Assembly: GCF_000263195.1 (NCBI RefSeq)
Contig: NC_018748.1
Coordinates: forward strand, 3,348,001 to 3,412,000
Length of the DNA stretch: 64,000 bases
Reading direction: 5' to 3'
Origin: Emticicia oligotrophica DSM 17448
GTDB taxonomy: Bacteria; Bacteroidota; Bacteroidia; Cytophagales; Spirosomataceae
Positions 8,901 through 17,568 of this stretch are shown in pieces. Under the pieces are notes generated by a model. The model was not told where the DNA came from, made no database searches, and worked only from the letters and a program-made list of their open reading frames with translations. The position numbers and the translations under genes were made by a program. How positions within the stretch are numbered: the first letter of the stretch is position 1; each line of letters opens with the position of its first letter.

Positions 8901-9178
8901 CTCATGCTTACAAATCGCTTGGTATTGGTAAATTGGTAGGTGTGCCAACTAATGGCTCAGTAATTTCAACTGGTGGAAAAGGTTTGATGGATGGCTCATT
9001 TGTTCGTTTACCATTCCGTGGGTGGTTTACAAAGGCTACTGATAAAAACCAAGAACTCGGACCAGCAATTCCAGATATTATTGTAGAAAATCAACCAGAT
9101 TGGATTGCTAAAGGCACTGACGACCAGCTTAAAGCAGCCGTCGATGAACTTTTGAAAGAGATAAATTCGAAGAAGTAA
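5960..9178 (+). CDS. tricorn-type S41 serine protease (secreted)
   Basis: 1072 residues with a Sec signal (1-20, MKKTLLTAAILSCTSLFIQA). About 25-560 are PD40/WD40-like blades (repeated 'SPDG..IAF' and 'DGKKIAY' strands) forming two beta-propellers. A helical region follows, then a PDZ domain (about 765-850: GVRINHVVPETPADK, LNEGDVIIAVNGE), then a C-terminal S41 peptidase domain with IIDVRYNGGGSTTDY and NEGSYSNAEIF, the nucleophile serine being at about 973-975. Tricorn homologues degrade oligopeptides; the signal peptide places this one in the periplasm or outside. Monocistronic, with its own promoter and terminator. Confidence 0.93.
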   Translation: MKKTLLTAAILSCTSLFIQAQNNLLLRQPAINKDGSVVAFSFQGDIWTVPSSGGKATRLTIHEAYESNPVFSPDGNQIAFSGARFGNNDVFVMPTEGGMAKRLTYHSGNDLVSSWTQADKIVFSTNREFKQIERPNEVYAINPKGGTEFRVLDAVGFDPVYSPDGRFMVFVRGDINPVARQEYKGSSDRDLWLYDNKNKTFLQLPGFETNDVFPQWVGNNTVYFLSSNEGVYNIYRLKIDANGKAMDKPEKLTNYKDESIRAFSVSADGNSIVFEKDMNLYTMKINGGSAQKLNVKISADERLDASEQKTFTSGANEYAVSPNGKLLAYSIRGEIFVKEADKEKSRSINVSEHPFRDIEPTWLNDSTLLFSSDRNNGNFDIYMVRSTDSTQRNIFKSLKHEIVQLTKTPGDETSMSVSGDGKKIAYVRGRGTFVVADITTDGKLSNEKILNDSWASPSGIVWSPDNKWLAYSLEDLYFNEEIFIQAADNSTKAVNVSMHPRTDRRPFWSADGSKLGFLSERSVGRSFDVWFAWLKKEDWEKETQDWQERDTPAAEAAPAKPNDKKDKTPKPIKIDFDKIHERVVQVTNFTGDESDLVISKDGETFYYTTASSNAKGRDLYSIKWDGKDLKEITKGGANPSGVTMDKDGKYLYYARQGALARIDVKSNVSESLPFVAKMKIDYMAERTQVFEEAWRTIRDGFYDPKFHGNDWVKLHDKYKERCINASTGNDFRDMFNLLLGELNSSHMGLTVTERADTQRESTGLLGTELVPVAGGVRINHVVPETPADKEKSKLNEGDVIIAVNGEAVAENGNFYELLNGLVNEKVLLTVKATDGKTREVAIRLTASIANNLYEEWVEGRKKLVEKYSNGRLGYIHIKGMDFPSFEVVEREFTAAGYGKDGIIIDVRYNGGGSTTDYLMTILNYKQHAYTIPRGASNDLEKDKLKFRDYYPLGERLVYAAWTKPSIALCNEGSYSNAEIFSHAYKSLGIGKLVGVPTNGSVISTGGKGLMDGSFVRLPFRGWFTKATDKNQELGPAIPDIIVENQPDWIAKGTDDQLKAAVDELLKEINSKK

Positions 9179-9200
9179 ATACTGAGAAGTGATTTTTAAA

Positions 9201-9235
9201 CGTCGGCATGGTTTTTTGACCATGCCGACGTTTTT
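9201..9235 (+). terminator. intrinsic terminator
   Basis: CGTCGGCATGG / CCATGCCGACG, an 11-bp perfect stem with 8-nt loop and TTTTT, 22 nt after the protease stop. Confidence 0.9.
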
Positions 9236-9275
9236 AATATTTAGTAGGAATTTGCTTGAAAGCTTCAAAATTCAT

Positions 9276-9299
9276 AACCGTCGGTTTAAACTGACGGTT
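9276..9299. repeat. dispersed palindromic repeat, family A
   Basis: A 24-nt near-perfect palindrome (AACCGTCGGTTTAAAC then TGACGGTT). Related intergenic copies are at 32741-32763 and 39283-39309, sharing a CAGTTnAAAC core and CGG(C/T) arms. Confidence 0.55.
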
Positions 9300-9384
9300 G
9301 TTAGAAAATATCTCAAACATTGCTTGCATTAGAATTTAGCCAAACTGAATTTATAGGTTTAAGATTAAAGCTACTACATTTTTA

Positions 9385-10116
9385 TTAATTCCCAGTCTTG
9401 ATTGTTTTGGTTTTATTCACCACGAATGGAACGCAAATATTGGGCTTACAACACTCATAAGGTGTTAGCGAAATTTGTAAATCCCCTTTGATAGTGGCTA
9501 CGCCACCATTTGTATTGGCATTATCAAACCACAAGCCCGAGCCTAATGTTGACTGCCAAGTATTAGCTCCTTGGCCAATTTGAAAAGTGTGCTTATTGGC
9601 CTGTGGAGAACTAAATTCAAAATACTGGCCCGAATTTGCGTTTTTACCTTCAAGTTTTAATATAAATTGATTATAAAATATCCACCCATCTGAATTTACA
9701 CTGGCACAATAATTTAAAGCAGGTGTGAAGCCTGCTGTAGGATTATTTAAGCTTTTTGAAGAACCTTCCATTTGAATCAAATACTCTTTTGAAATATCAG
9801 ATTTCATAATTACTGAAATTTCTAAGCGAAATGTTCCATCATCATATTCCACTAAAAATGGATTAGTATTTGGTTTAATAATGTAATAGCCTGTACTCAC
9901 TTCTTGTCCTTCGACTGAAAACATAAAGCCGTTTATGTTGGTGTCTGAACATAAAAAGGGTGGACTATCTACTTGATAACTTCTTAATACGTTTGCTGCA
10001 CAAGGGTCTAAAACCTGAATGCGTTTATTTTTATTTTCCTTAGAAATTCCTACAAAAAAGTATGAATGTAAGACCAAAATCAAAGGTAGAAATATTATTT
10101 GTCGAATTAGCTGCAT
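9385..10116 (-). CDS. secreted protein of unknown function
   Basis: 243 residues from ATG 10116 (the frame stays open to 10179, but only MQLIRQIIFLPLILVLHSYFFV gives a signal peptide). The mature part is beta-strand-rich, with cysteines in LDPCAAN, FLCSDTN, NYCASVN and YECCKPNICVP; the C-terminal CC..C cluster could form disulfides. Phrases such as GQYFEFSSPQANKHTFQIG suggest a jelly-roll-like extracellular domain, but I do not recognise a named family. It stands alone, convergent with the protease gene. Confidence 0.6.
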   Translation of the reverse strand: MQLIRQIIFLPLILVLHSYFFVGISKENKNKRIQVLDPCAANVLRSYQVDSPPFLCSDTNINGFMFSVEGQEVSTGYYIIKPNTNPFLVEYDDGTFRLEISVIMKSDISKEYLIQMEGSSKSLNNPTAGFTPALNYCASVNSDGWIFYNQFILKLEGKNANSGQYFEFSSPQANKHTFQIGQGANTWQSTLGSGLWFDNANTNGGVATIKGDLQISLTPYECCKPNICVPFVVNKTKTIKTGN

Positions 10117-10390
10117 AAGGATACCATATTGATCAATTTCACTTGTGATATTTCGTACAATAAAAATACCAAAAACCAATTTGTTTTTAAAAAATGGTGA
10201 TAATCGTAAAAAAAGGTTGTGAATAGCATTTAATGATGTAAAAAATATTTATTAATCTGAAATGCTTCTTCTCTGACAAAATAACTTTTGATAAAATTTA
10301 ATGAAAAAACTTGTTGTTTTTTTATTATGCATTCATACTTCTACGCATATATTTTTCTTTATTTTTCGAAAATTAAAACCGTTCATCACA

Positions 10391-10410
10391 ATTACGAAAT
10401 ATTTCGTAAT
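10391..10410. promoter_or_regulatory. upstream palindromic operator (O1)
   Basis: ATTACGAAATATTTCGTAAT is a perfect 20-nt palindrome ending 5 nt before the -33 TTG. Its 16-nt core TACGAAATATTTCGTA is repeated exactly at 10449-10464, 56 nt downstream. Confidence 0.7.
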
Positions 10411-10415
10411 AATTC

Positions 10416-10447
10416 TTGGATTCATCAATTATTTCATTTTATCTTTG
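10416..10447 (+). promoter_or_regulatory. promoter between two operators
   Basis: TTG (10416-10418), 21 nt, TATCTTTG (10440-10447): an exact -7 element directed at the outer-membrane receptor gene. It predicts a 5' leader of about 155 nt. The remaining stretch to 10609 holds no other gene I can support. Confidence 0.65.
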
Positions 10448-10448
10448 T

Positions 10449-10464
10449 TACGAAATATTTCGTA
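10449..10464. promoter_or_regulatory. downstream palindromic operator (O2) at the start site
   Basis: TACGAAATATTTCGTA, a perfect 16-nt palindrome beginning one base after the -7 element, hence over the expected transcription start. A bound repressor would block initiation. The regulator family cannot be named from the motif; BlaI/MecI, MarR or PadR-type dimers are possible. No such regulator is encoded nearby. Confidence 0.7.
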
Positions 10465-10609
10465 GTTTGAATTTAAGTGTTAGTTGTAACCTTTTTTAGT
10501 CAAAGAAGTATTCATAAAAACTTAGATGCAAAACGCAACTTTAGCCTTACATGATTCATGAGCGTGGGGGCCCAATAACATTTTTGAAAAAGCTATAATA
10601 ATTAAAATT

Positions 10610-13027
10610 ATGAAAAATCTATTACTCGTGTTTCTCACGAGCCTGACGAGCCATGTCTTTGCTCAAACCTTTGGCGTGAAAGGAACTGCCAAAACACAAC
10701 AAAATGAAGCTGCTTCGTTTGCAACTGTGGCCATGCATAAAGCTTTAGATTCTACCTTGGTAAAGGCCGATATTGCCGATGAAAACGGTGGTTTTAAGTT
10801 TAGCAATCTAAATAAGGGTAAGTATTTTATTAAGATTTCGGCAGTAGGCTTTCAAAATTTTTCTTCGCCTACATTTGAAATTATAGATGCTGATATTGAA
10901 TTCAATCCTTTTACTCTACTAGCAGAAACCCAGCAGCTAAAGGAAGTAAAAGTCGTAGCTTCTAAGCCCATGATTGAAGTGAAAGACGATAGGATAGTGT
11001 TTAATGTAGAAAGTAGTATTAATTCTACTGGTACAACCGCTTTGGAGTTAATGCGAAAATCACCTGGTGTACAGGTTGATAAAGATGAAAATATTCTAAT
11101 AAAGGGAAAATCTGGCGTAAGAATTTATATTGATGGCCGACCGTCGCAAATGAGTGGCCGTGATTTAGCTTCTACCCTTAAAAGTTTGAATTCTGCCGAT
11201 ATTGAGGCCATCGAAATCATTACCAATCCATCGGCTAAATATGATGCCGCAGGAGATTTAGGAATTATCAATATTCGATTGAAGAAAAACCGAAAACTTG
11301 GTACCAACGGGAATGTCAACTTAGCAGGAATGTTTGGTATTACTCCAAAATACAATACTTCACTTAGTCTTAACCACCGAGATAAGAAAGTCAATCTTTT
11401 TGGTACATATAGTTATAATCAAGGAGGCTGGCATAATCGAACTCTCGACGACCAAATACTGAATAATGTAATGTATAATAAAACTTGGCGTGGTTTATGG
11501 CGTGATACTTCAAATAATTTAAAACTTGGAGCTGATTATTTTATTAACTCAAAAAATACGATTGGTGTCAATTTTAATGGCCGAGTAAGCGACCACAATG
11601 GCGGAGGTGAAAGCGAAACATTGATTGGACGAAGATTTAGCACTGCCGAACCTGATTCTGCGATTTTGAATTCACAGACATCCAATCCAGAAAAAAATAA
11701 AAATCTGAATTTCAACCTAAATTATCGCTATGCTGATACCACAGGACACGAATTGAATATTGATGCTGATTATGGCATTTTTACTTCGAGAGGTATTAGT
11801 TATCAACCTAATAGATATACTTTCTTGAGAAGTGATAGACCTTCGTTTGAGCGAAATTATGTAACTAAGACTCCAACGGATATCATAATTAAGTCGGCAA
11901 AAATTGATTATGAACAGCCTTTTAAAAAAGGTAAACTCTCTTATGGTGTAAAACTTTCTGATGTAACTTCTGATAATACATTTGATTTTTTTACGAAAGT
12001 ACAAAGCGAAGAAATCAGAGATACCGAACGTAGTAATCAGTTTAGATATACCGAGCGAGTTTATGCGGCTTATGTAAATTACAATAAGTCAATTGGTAAA
12101 AAATGGAATGTACAAGCAGGTTTGCGTGCTGAAAATACCCATTCTCTAGGAAAGCTAACGAGCTTCAAACAGAATGATTTGGATAAAGTAGATACCACTT
12201 ATTTAAATTTGTTTCCGAGTGGAGCCTTATCTTATAAAGCATCTGATAATCATTCGCTTAATCTTAATTATAGCAGAAGAATTAATCGACCAAGCTACCA
12301 AAACCTGAATCCATTTGAGTATCGTATAGATGAATTGGTTTATTCGAAAGGAAATCCATTCCTACGTCCAGAATATGCCAATAACTTTAAGTTAACGCAT
12401 ACGTATAAAGGCAAACTCACTACTTCGTTAGGTTATTGGCGTACGAAATATCCAGTAGTTGGTTTACGAATTCCTTACGATAATAGCCGTACTTATTTTA
12501 TCTCCGAAAACCTCGATTATTCGGAAGGATATAGCTTAGATTTGAGTCTCAATACTCAATTAACAAAATGGTGGGAATTAAGTGTGAACCTGAATGGCTA
12601 CCATAATTTATGGCGTGCAAAATTAGATAATGGTTTAATAATCAATAATCGAACTACAGCTTTTAATGCCAACGGACAAAGTACTATTAAATTAAAAAAT
12701 AATTGGACATTTGAACTTTCGGGCTGGTATAATTCACCATACAAACGTATTGATAATAATTTAGCAATGGGAATGATGGATATGGGAGTTCAGAAGAAAT
12801 TTATGAAAGATAATGCGTCATTAAAGATTGTTTTTAGCGATGTATTGAACACCGCAAGAGGAGGTTATTATTCTGAATATGCTGGCGTAGCCACCAACCT
12901 TAGATTTAAGTTTGAAGGTCGCTTGCTTCGTGTAACATTCAATTATCGTTTTGGAAGTAAGGAAATCAAAGAAGCTCGCAACCGTCGTTCAAGTTCAGAA
13001 GATGAACTACGCAGAATAAAAGGTTGA
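10610..13027 (+). CDS. TonB-dependent-receptor-like outer-membrane beta-barrel protein
   Basis: 805 residues with signal peptide (1-19, ending VFAQ). Residues about 20-105 are a carboxypeptidase-regulatory-like beta domain (VKGTAKTQQNEAASFATVAM, GKYFIKISAVGFQ). About 120-215 form the plug (RKSPGVQVDKDENILIKGKSG, IEAIEIITNPSAKYDAAG), followed by a large barrel ending with an aromatic-rich terminal strand. It matches the 'outer membrane beta-barrel family' receptors of Bacteroidota, which lack an obvious SusD partner; none is present. Substrate unknown. The promoter lies between two operators, so the gene is probably repressible. Confidence 0.85.
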   Translation: MKNLLLVFLTSLTSHVFAQTFGVKGTAKTQQNEAASFATVAMHKALDSTLVKADIADENGGFKFSNLNKGKYFIKISAVGFQNFSSPTFEIIDADIEFNPFTLLAETQQLKEVKVVASKPMIEVKDDRIVFNVESSINSTGTTALELMRKSPGVQVDKDENILIKGKSGVRIYIDGRPSQMSGRDLASTLKSLNSADIEAIEIITNPSAKYDAAGDLGIINIRLKKNRKLGTNGNVNLAGMFGITPKYNTSLSLNHRDKKVNLFGTYSYNQGGWHNRTLDDQILNNVMYNKTWRGLWRDTSNNLKLGADYFINSKNTIGVNFNGRVSDHNGGGESETLIGRRFSTAEPDSAILNSQTSNPEKNKNLNFNLNYRYADTTGHELNIDADYGIFTSRGISYQPNRYTFLRSDRPSFERNYVTKTPTDIIIKSAKIDYEQPFKKGKLSYGVKLSDVTSDNTFDFFTKVQSEEIRDTERSNQFRYTERVYAAYVNYNKSIGKKWNVQAGLRAENTHSLGKLTSFKQNDLDKVDTTYLNLFPSGALSYKASDNHSLNLNYSRRINRPSYQNLNPFEYRIDELVYSKGNPFLRPEYANNFKLTHTYKGKLTTSLGYWRTKYPVVGLRIPYDNSRTYFISENLDYSEGYSLDLSLNTQLTKWWELSVNLNGYHNLWRAKLDNGLIINNRTTAFNANGQSTIKLKNNWTFELSGWYNSPYKRIDNNLAMGMMDMGVQKKFMKDNASLKIVFSDVLNTARGGYYSEYAGVATNLRFKFEGRLLRVTFNYRFGSKEIKEARNRRSSSEDELRRIKG

Positions 13028-13114
13028 TAAGTACAGTACATTGCCATTTATCAAATAGAAAAACCATTGGTGTAATAGATAATTTTTATTGAATGGCTAA
13101 ACAATTTTGAGATT

Positions 13115-13171
13115 TATATTTGCGTTGAAATACAAATTATGAAAAAGCGAATTCACTTTACTGCTATTTGA
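13115..13171 (+). other. promoter plus very short ORF (possible gene remnant)
   Basis: TATATTTG at 13115-13122 (TTG at 13089-13091, spacing 23) is followed 16 nt later by ATG 13139 encoding only MKKRIHFTAI before a stop. A promoter driving a signal-like 10-residue peptide looks like the 5' end of a decayed gene. The rest of 13028-13368 shows nothing else recognisable. Confidence 0.3.
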
Positions 13172-13368
13172 AAGTAAACAAATTGGTCGCTTCACAAGTT
13201 TAAGCTTATAATTAATTATAAAGATACTTATCAAGAGTAAAAGATATTAAAGTTTTTTACTGTGTGTAACCCATGCAGTTTGTTGTTAGAAGCATAAAAT
13301 CCCAGCCATTTTGTGTTGGGATTTTTTTATCCATAAAGCCTTTGAATGCGTATAAAGAGAGCATTTTT

Positions 13369-15084
13369 TTATTGACAATCTCGAATTTTTGCTGTAAATA
13401 CTGTATTTTTTGAAGATTCAAATCCTGCAAGTAGTTCAATTGATTTTCCAGCTAAATAGCTAATTTTGCTTGCCTGATTCAAAATAGAATTGGACGTAAT
13501 GTTATTGGCCGTTTTAAAATTTTGAATAGGAGGATTGACTACATGAGTACTAAAATTCAAGCTTTCAGGGCAATTATTTTCAACAATAATAGTTTTTGTG
13601 TTCGTATATTGTGGGCAGGCTTCTTGGCAAATGGCAGTATAGGTAACAGTTTGTGTGGTTAAAACCTCTGAGATACTTGTGGAACTAAAAGAACCACTTG
13701 TTCCATCAGCATTTTCAAATTTCCAAGTAACCAAGCTTGAAGAACAAGTTGAAATCAACCCAACTAATTGATTAGCTTGTGCTGTTTGCTGGCCAGCTAA
13801 TATTCTTCCATCACCAGAGATATTATGAATATTTTCATCTATCCAATTAATTCTCTTGCCAACGAAGTTTTTTAATTTTTGTATTTCTTCCAAAAATATA
13901 TGATTAGTTGATGGAAACCATTTTTCCCTATCTCTTATTGCTGCTTCTTGAATACTGCTACTAAGGCTATCAATAAATATCAAACTTTTTTCAATACTCA
14001 AAAAAGTTTTTCTGAAAGTCTTATACTTGTCAATAACTTTATTTTTGAAGGTGCAGTCTTGTATCATACGTTCGGCCCAAAAGAAACGAGGGTCACAGCT
14101 TTGACAATTAAAACGCCAGTCTGAAGTGTAATTTTCGAATAATCCAGATGAAGTATCCCAAAGTGGCGAAGCTACCAATTTTTGATTTCTATCTTTATAA
14201 AAATATTGGCTCCGAGCAAATACATCTAAGTGAAGGCTATATTCTTGAATTACAAAGTTTTCAACAAAACTATTCTCATCAACGTATTTTCTAAAGCCTA
14301 AAGTAGAGTCACGAAAATTAGAACTATTCAATGCGTCTTCGAATTCTCGAATGTAGGTTTGAATATAATTGAATTGTTGAGGAACTGGTTGTTTAGGATA
14401 AATACAATCAAAATACATTCGAAATTCAGATGGTGGCGATGAAGCATAATTTGATTGCCAAGCATAATTAGAGGTTAACGGTTCGGGTTCACGAGTTGCC
14501 TCAATGATATAACCACCAGTAATTTTTGAAGAGGTGGTATCTGCGGCCTCTAATTTTTTAATATTTATTCTATCAGAGCCTCTTTTTATTCGTTCGGTGA
14601 AAGTGAATAAACCCATGTATTCTCCATCAATAACCACTTCAACATGTTTAAATCGTGGAGAATATTTGCCTGTTTTTGCCCATAAATCGTATATATATGC
14701 ATTTTTTATATGAGTGGGGTCATCATAATTAGCGATTAATGCCCAGTCAGTGCCTTTGGGTAAACCAAATACAGGAAAATCTAAATCACTATTTGATGAA
14801 TCTTTTAACGCTATGCTGTAAGATTTTTTGGGATAAAGTAGAGAGGAAGAACCTCTATATTCAATTCCTGCAAAACCATTGTAATGAAAAATACTATCAG
14901 AAAGAAAATTAGTGCCACCACCTTGATGGTATATAATCTTGAAATTTACCTTTACTTTGTCGTCATCAACAATCGTTGCTCCGTTAGTTTCTATGACCAC
15001 AATAGGAAGATTAGAATTGGTAAATTGGGCAAGACAAATTTGTGATAGTAGTAAATAAATCGATGCTAACCACAACTTGAACAT
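13369..15084 (-). CDS. CotH-family kinase-like secreted protein
   Basis: 571 residues with signal peptide (1-19, ending CLAQ). About 60-400 is the CotH domain: EYRGSSSLLYPKKSYSI, NAYIYDLWAKTGKYSPRFKHVEVVIDGEYMGLFTFTE (in pieces) and DVFARSQYFYKD...LWDTSSG. Some CotH proteins are atypical secreted protein kinases. A beta-rich segment follows, then a C-terminal SYLAGKSIELLAGFESS motif that recurs in Bacteroidota cell-surface proteins. No partner gene is adjacent. Kinase activity is not demonstrated by the sequence. Confidence 0.8.
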   Translation of the reverse strand: MFKLWLASIYLLLSQICLAQFTNSNLPIVVIETNGATIVDDDKVKVNFKIIYHQGGGTNFLSDSIFHYNGFAGIEYRGSSSLLYPKKSYSIALKDSSNSDLDFPVFGLPKGTDWALIANYDDPTHIKNAYIYDLWAKTGKYSPRFKHVEVVIDGEYMGLFTFTERIKRGSDRINIKKLEAADTTSSKITGGYIIEATREPEPLTSNYAWQSNYASSPPSEFRMYFDCIYPKQPVPQQFNYIQTYIREFEDALNSSNFRDSTLGFRKYVDENSFVENFVIQEYSLHLDVFARSQYFYKDRNQKLVASPLWDTSSGLFENYTSDWRFNCQSCDPRFFWAERMIQDCTFKNKVIDKYKTFRKTFLSIEKSLIFIDSLSSSIQEAAIRDREKWFPSTNHIFLEEIQKLKNFVGKRINWIDENIHNISGDGRILAGQQTAQANQLVGLISTCSSSLVTWKFENADGTSGSFSSTSISEVLTTQTVTYTAICQEACPQYTNTKTIIVENNCPESLNFSTHVVNPPIQNFKTANNITSNSILNQASKISYLAGKSIELLAGFESSKNTVFTAKIRDCQ

Positions 15085-15239
15085 TTAAGATTGAATATAG
15101 ATAAAATTTACAAAGCAGTTTTGTTGTGTGCAAAGGTATTGTAATTATCAAGTGTTTGAATATCATTTATTGAAAACTTATTAATCGGCAATCTTTTAAA
15201 AATATTTAGGAGGGTGAGTGAATCATCCTCCTAAATTAA

Positions 15240-16247
15240 TTATATACTTTTCACGGCTTCAATTACCCTGATTTGTTCAAGTACTTGCTCTGGTTTGATA
15301 TAAAGCTCTTTTCCTTCTACAATTGCCGCATGTAGATTTTGGAAAAGTAAATCCCAGTTACCTGCTTCAGTTTCGATATGGCCTCTGAAATGCTGCCCAC
15401 CAATTTCAGTGTTTAGTACACCCCAATTATCTTTGGGTTCAACTCCAAAGCCTTCCATACGTGGCATAAGACCTGCTTTTAGGTGGTCTTCTTGTACATC
15501 AATGCCATATTTTACGAATGAACCTTTAGTTCCGTGAATGATATAACGTGGGCCTTCTTCACGCACTAATAAACTTGATTTGAGCGTAACTTTTAATTTG
15601 CCGTAATCAAGTCTAATATCAAAAGCATCATCAATGGCTGAACCTTCTCGTTGTGTATAAGTTTCACCCGAAATAGACATTGGCGAACCAAATAAAACAA
15701 TAGTTTGGTCGATGATGTGTGCCCCTAAATCATATAAAATTCCATTGGCTGGGCTAACTTCCTCTTTCCACTTTTTAGGGTTTAATATTGGTTTATGACG
15801 GTCATAGTGCACTTCAAACGAAACTAATTCGCCTAAAAATTTATTTTCAACGATTTTTTTTACAGTCATGAAATCGCTATCAAATCGGCGATTTTGGAAG
15901 ATGGAAAGTACTTTTCCTTGTTTTTTCGATAGGGCTATGAGTTCCTCTGCTTCAGCAACTGTGGCGGTAAAAGGTTTTTCAACCAACACATTTTTGCCCG
16001 CTAAAAGTGCCTGCTTTGCCTGACTAAAATGTAAATGACTCGGCGAAGCAATACTGATGAGGTCTATCTCGTCGTCGGCTAATACTTCTTCAATATTGCG
16101 GGCAACACCTACACTTGGGTATATGGCTTGTGGGTTTTGAGAACCCGAAACGATGATTTTTAGATTAAAATCCGGATTGGTTAGAAAGAAAGGAGCTTGA
16201 AGATATCTCCCCGAAAGTCCAAATCCGACGAGGGCAACGTTGAGCAT
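15240..16247 (-). CDS. Gfo/Idh/MocA-family NAD(P)-dependent oxidoreductase
   Basis: 335 residues from ATG 16247. The N-terminal Rossmann fold has the dinucleotide loop VALVGFGLSGRYLQAP (4-19), then IASPSHLHFSQAKQALLAGKNVLVEKP, whose EKP lysine is the family signature. The C-terminal half is the sheet domain with a likely catalytic pair in YDLGAHIIDQ. Related to YhhX/YdgJ-type enzymes acting on sugars or inositols; substrate cannot be deduced. Stands alone, with a short hypothetical gap on both sides. Confidence 0.88.
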   Translation of the reverse strand: MLNVALVGFGLSGRYLQAPFFLTNPDFNLKIIVSGSQNPQAIYPSVGVARNIEEVLADDEIDLISIASPSHLHFSQAKQALLAGKNVLVEKPFTATVAEAEELIALSKKQGKVLSIFQNRRFDSDFMTVKKIVENKFLGELVSFEVHYDRHKPILNPKKWKEEVSPANGILYDLGAHIIDQTIVLFGSPMSISGETYTQREGSAIDDAFDIRLDYGKLKVTLKSSLLVREEGPRYIIHGTKGSFVKYGIDVQEDHLKAGLMPRMEGFGVEPKDNWGVLNTEIGGQHFRGHIETEAGNWDLLFQNLHAAIVEGKELYIKPEQVLEQIRVIEAVKSI

Positions 16248-16466
16248 AATGGATTAAGATTTTGGTTGAAGCTACTAAAGTACAGGCTTTTTATGCTAAT
16301 TCCAAAATTCTTGATTTTAGTTAAAAACTTCAAATGCTTGAACAGAAAATTTGAAAAGTAATAGTTTGAAAATCAAGTATTTGAGATTTTTTATAAAATG
16401 TTGTATTTATTTTCAAGTCAGCGTAAGTGTTTATTATTGTTTTTATAAAGAAAAGTTCTGCCTTTC

Positions 16467-16500
16467 TTGCGTAAATGAATCTTTTTTCGTCCTATATTTG
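16467..16500 (+). promoter_or_regulatory. Bacteroidota-type promoter for DUF2007-cdsA operon
   Basis: TTG (16467-16469) and TATATTTG (16493-16500), spacing 23 nt, 23 nt before the ATG at 16523. Confidence 0.55.
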
Positions 16501-16522
16501 GGTGAAATTCACAATATAAGAA

Positions 16523-16750
16523 ATGGCAAACTGGATAAAAGTTTTTGAAACCAAAAATATTTTTGAAGCCGAGTTATTAAAAAACGAGCTATTGACCCAT
16601 GAAATAATGGCCGTTGTATTAAATAAAAGAGATAGTAATTACCTGATTGGCTACTGCGAAGTACAAGTGCCTGAAGAGCAACAAAGTATCGCGAAAGTAG
16701 TTATTGATATTTTCAACCAAAATGACATCGAGACTGAACCAACTTCCTAA
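16523..16750 (+). CDS. DUF2007 small protein
   Basis: 75 residues: MANWIKVFETKNIFEAELLKNELL... VPEEQQSIAKVVID. This is the ferredoxin-like DUF2007 family, sometimes annotated as putative signal-transducing protein, with no established function. The gene overlaps cdsA by 29 nt, so the two are co-transcribed and probably translationally coupled. Confidence 0.8.
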   Translation: MANWIKVFETKNIFEAELLKNELLTHEIMAVVLNKRDSNYLIGYCEVQVPEEQQSIAKVVIDIFNQNDIETEPTS

Positions 16751-17558
16751 TCTTACTCAAAGAATTATTGCAGCAATCATTGGCGTATCAATTATTTTGG
16801 CTGCCGTACTTTATAATGAGTGGACTTTCTGGGTATTATTCCTAACCATTAGTATTCTTACACAGAGAGAGTTTTATAAACTACTAAAACTTGATGAAAA
16901 TCATCCACTAAGTTTCTATGGTATATTTTGTGGAATTGTGTTAAATACACTTACATTTTTTATTGAAAAAGAGTATTTACCTTTTAAGTTCTATTATTTA
17001 ATAGTACCTCTACTCACTTCCACATTTTTCATTAAGCTTTATCGTAAGAAAGATACCAAGCCATTTGCTAATTTAGGATATACTTTTTTGGGTATTATTT
17101 ATGTGGCAGTGCCTTTTGCTCTTATTAATGAAATGGTGTTGACTGATACCATCGGCTATGCTCCGCAACTAATTTTGGGTTGTTTGTTTATACTTTGGGC
17201 AAATGATACGGGAGCTTATTTTGCAGGAAGATTCTTAGGAAAAAGAAAACTCTTTGAACGAGTTTCTCCCAAAAAAACGTGGGAAGGCTTTGTTGGTGGG
17301 GCAATAACCTCACTTCTTGTGGCGTTTATTCTAACAAAGTATTTTGATAATTTGTTAAGTTGGCAGTGGTATGGCATTTCAGTAATAATTTTTATAACCG
17401 GAACACTCGGTGATTTGGTTGAATCATTGTTTAAGCGTAGCATTTCTATCAAAGATTCTGGCGATATGATTCCAGGGCACGGAGGGTTTATGGATAGGTT
17501 TGATGGATTATTGCTTTCGATGCCATTTATTGTTACATTTCTGAAAATTTTTGGTTGA
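16722..17558 (+). CDS. cdsA: phosphatidate cytidylyltransferase (CDP-diglyceride synthase)
   Basis: 278 residues from ATG 16722; the frame opens at TTG 16704 inside the upstream gene. It is a polytopic membrane enzyme (about eight helices) that makes CDP-diacylglycerol from CTP and phosphatidic acid, the precursor of phospholipids. The C-terminal signature IKDSGDMIPGHGGFMDRFDG is the CdsA family motif and carries the metal-binding acidic residues; FERVSPKKTWEG precedes it. Normal length. Followed 10 nt later by a secreted protein gene. Confidence 0.95.
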   Translation: MTSRLNQLPNLTQRIIAAIIGVSIILAAVLYNEWTFWVLFLTISILTQREFYKLLKLDENHPLSFYGIFCGIVLNTLTFFIEKEYLPFKFYYLIVPLLTSTFFIKLYRKKDTKPFANLGYTFLGIIYVAVPFALINEMVLTDTIGYAPQLILGCLFILWANDTGAYFAGRFLGKRKLFERVSPKKTWEGFVGGAITSLLVAFILTKYFDNLLSWQWYGISVIIFITGTLGDLVESLFKRSISIKDSGDMIPGHGGFMDRFDGLLLSMPFIVTFLKIFG

Positions 17559-17568
17559 ATCACTCACA

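Noticed and set aside
10280-10325. Third possible ECF motif on the minus strand (ACAAGTTTTTTC then TTATCAAA)
   Set aside because: Only the first block matches well; the second differs at half its positions, so a chance match is likely.
10288-10470. 60-codon plus-strand ORF between the secreted protein and the receptor gene
   Set aside because: It runs through both operators and the receptor promoter, has no convincing protein features, and its start reads MIKFNEKTCCFF by chance.
10515-10545. Minus-strand GCATCTAAG upstream of the receptor gene
   Set aside because: No GCAAGTTTTTTC block lies at the required 8-nt spacing.
16351-16548. 65-codon ORF before DUF2007
   Set aside because: It covers the DUF2007 promoter and start in another frame and has no codon or domain support.
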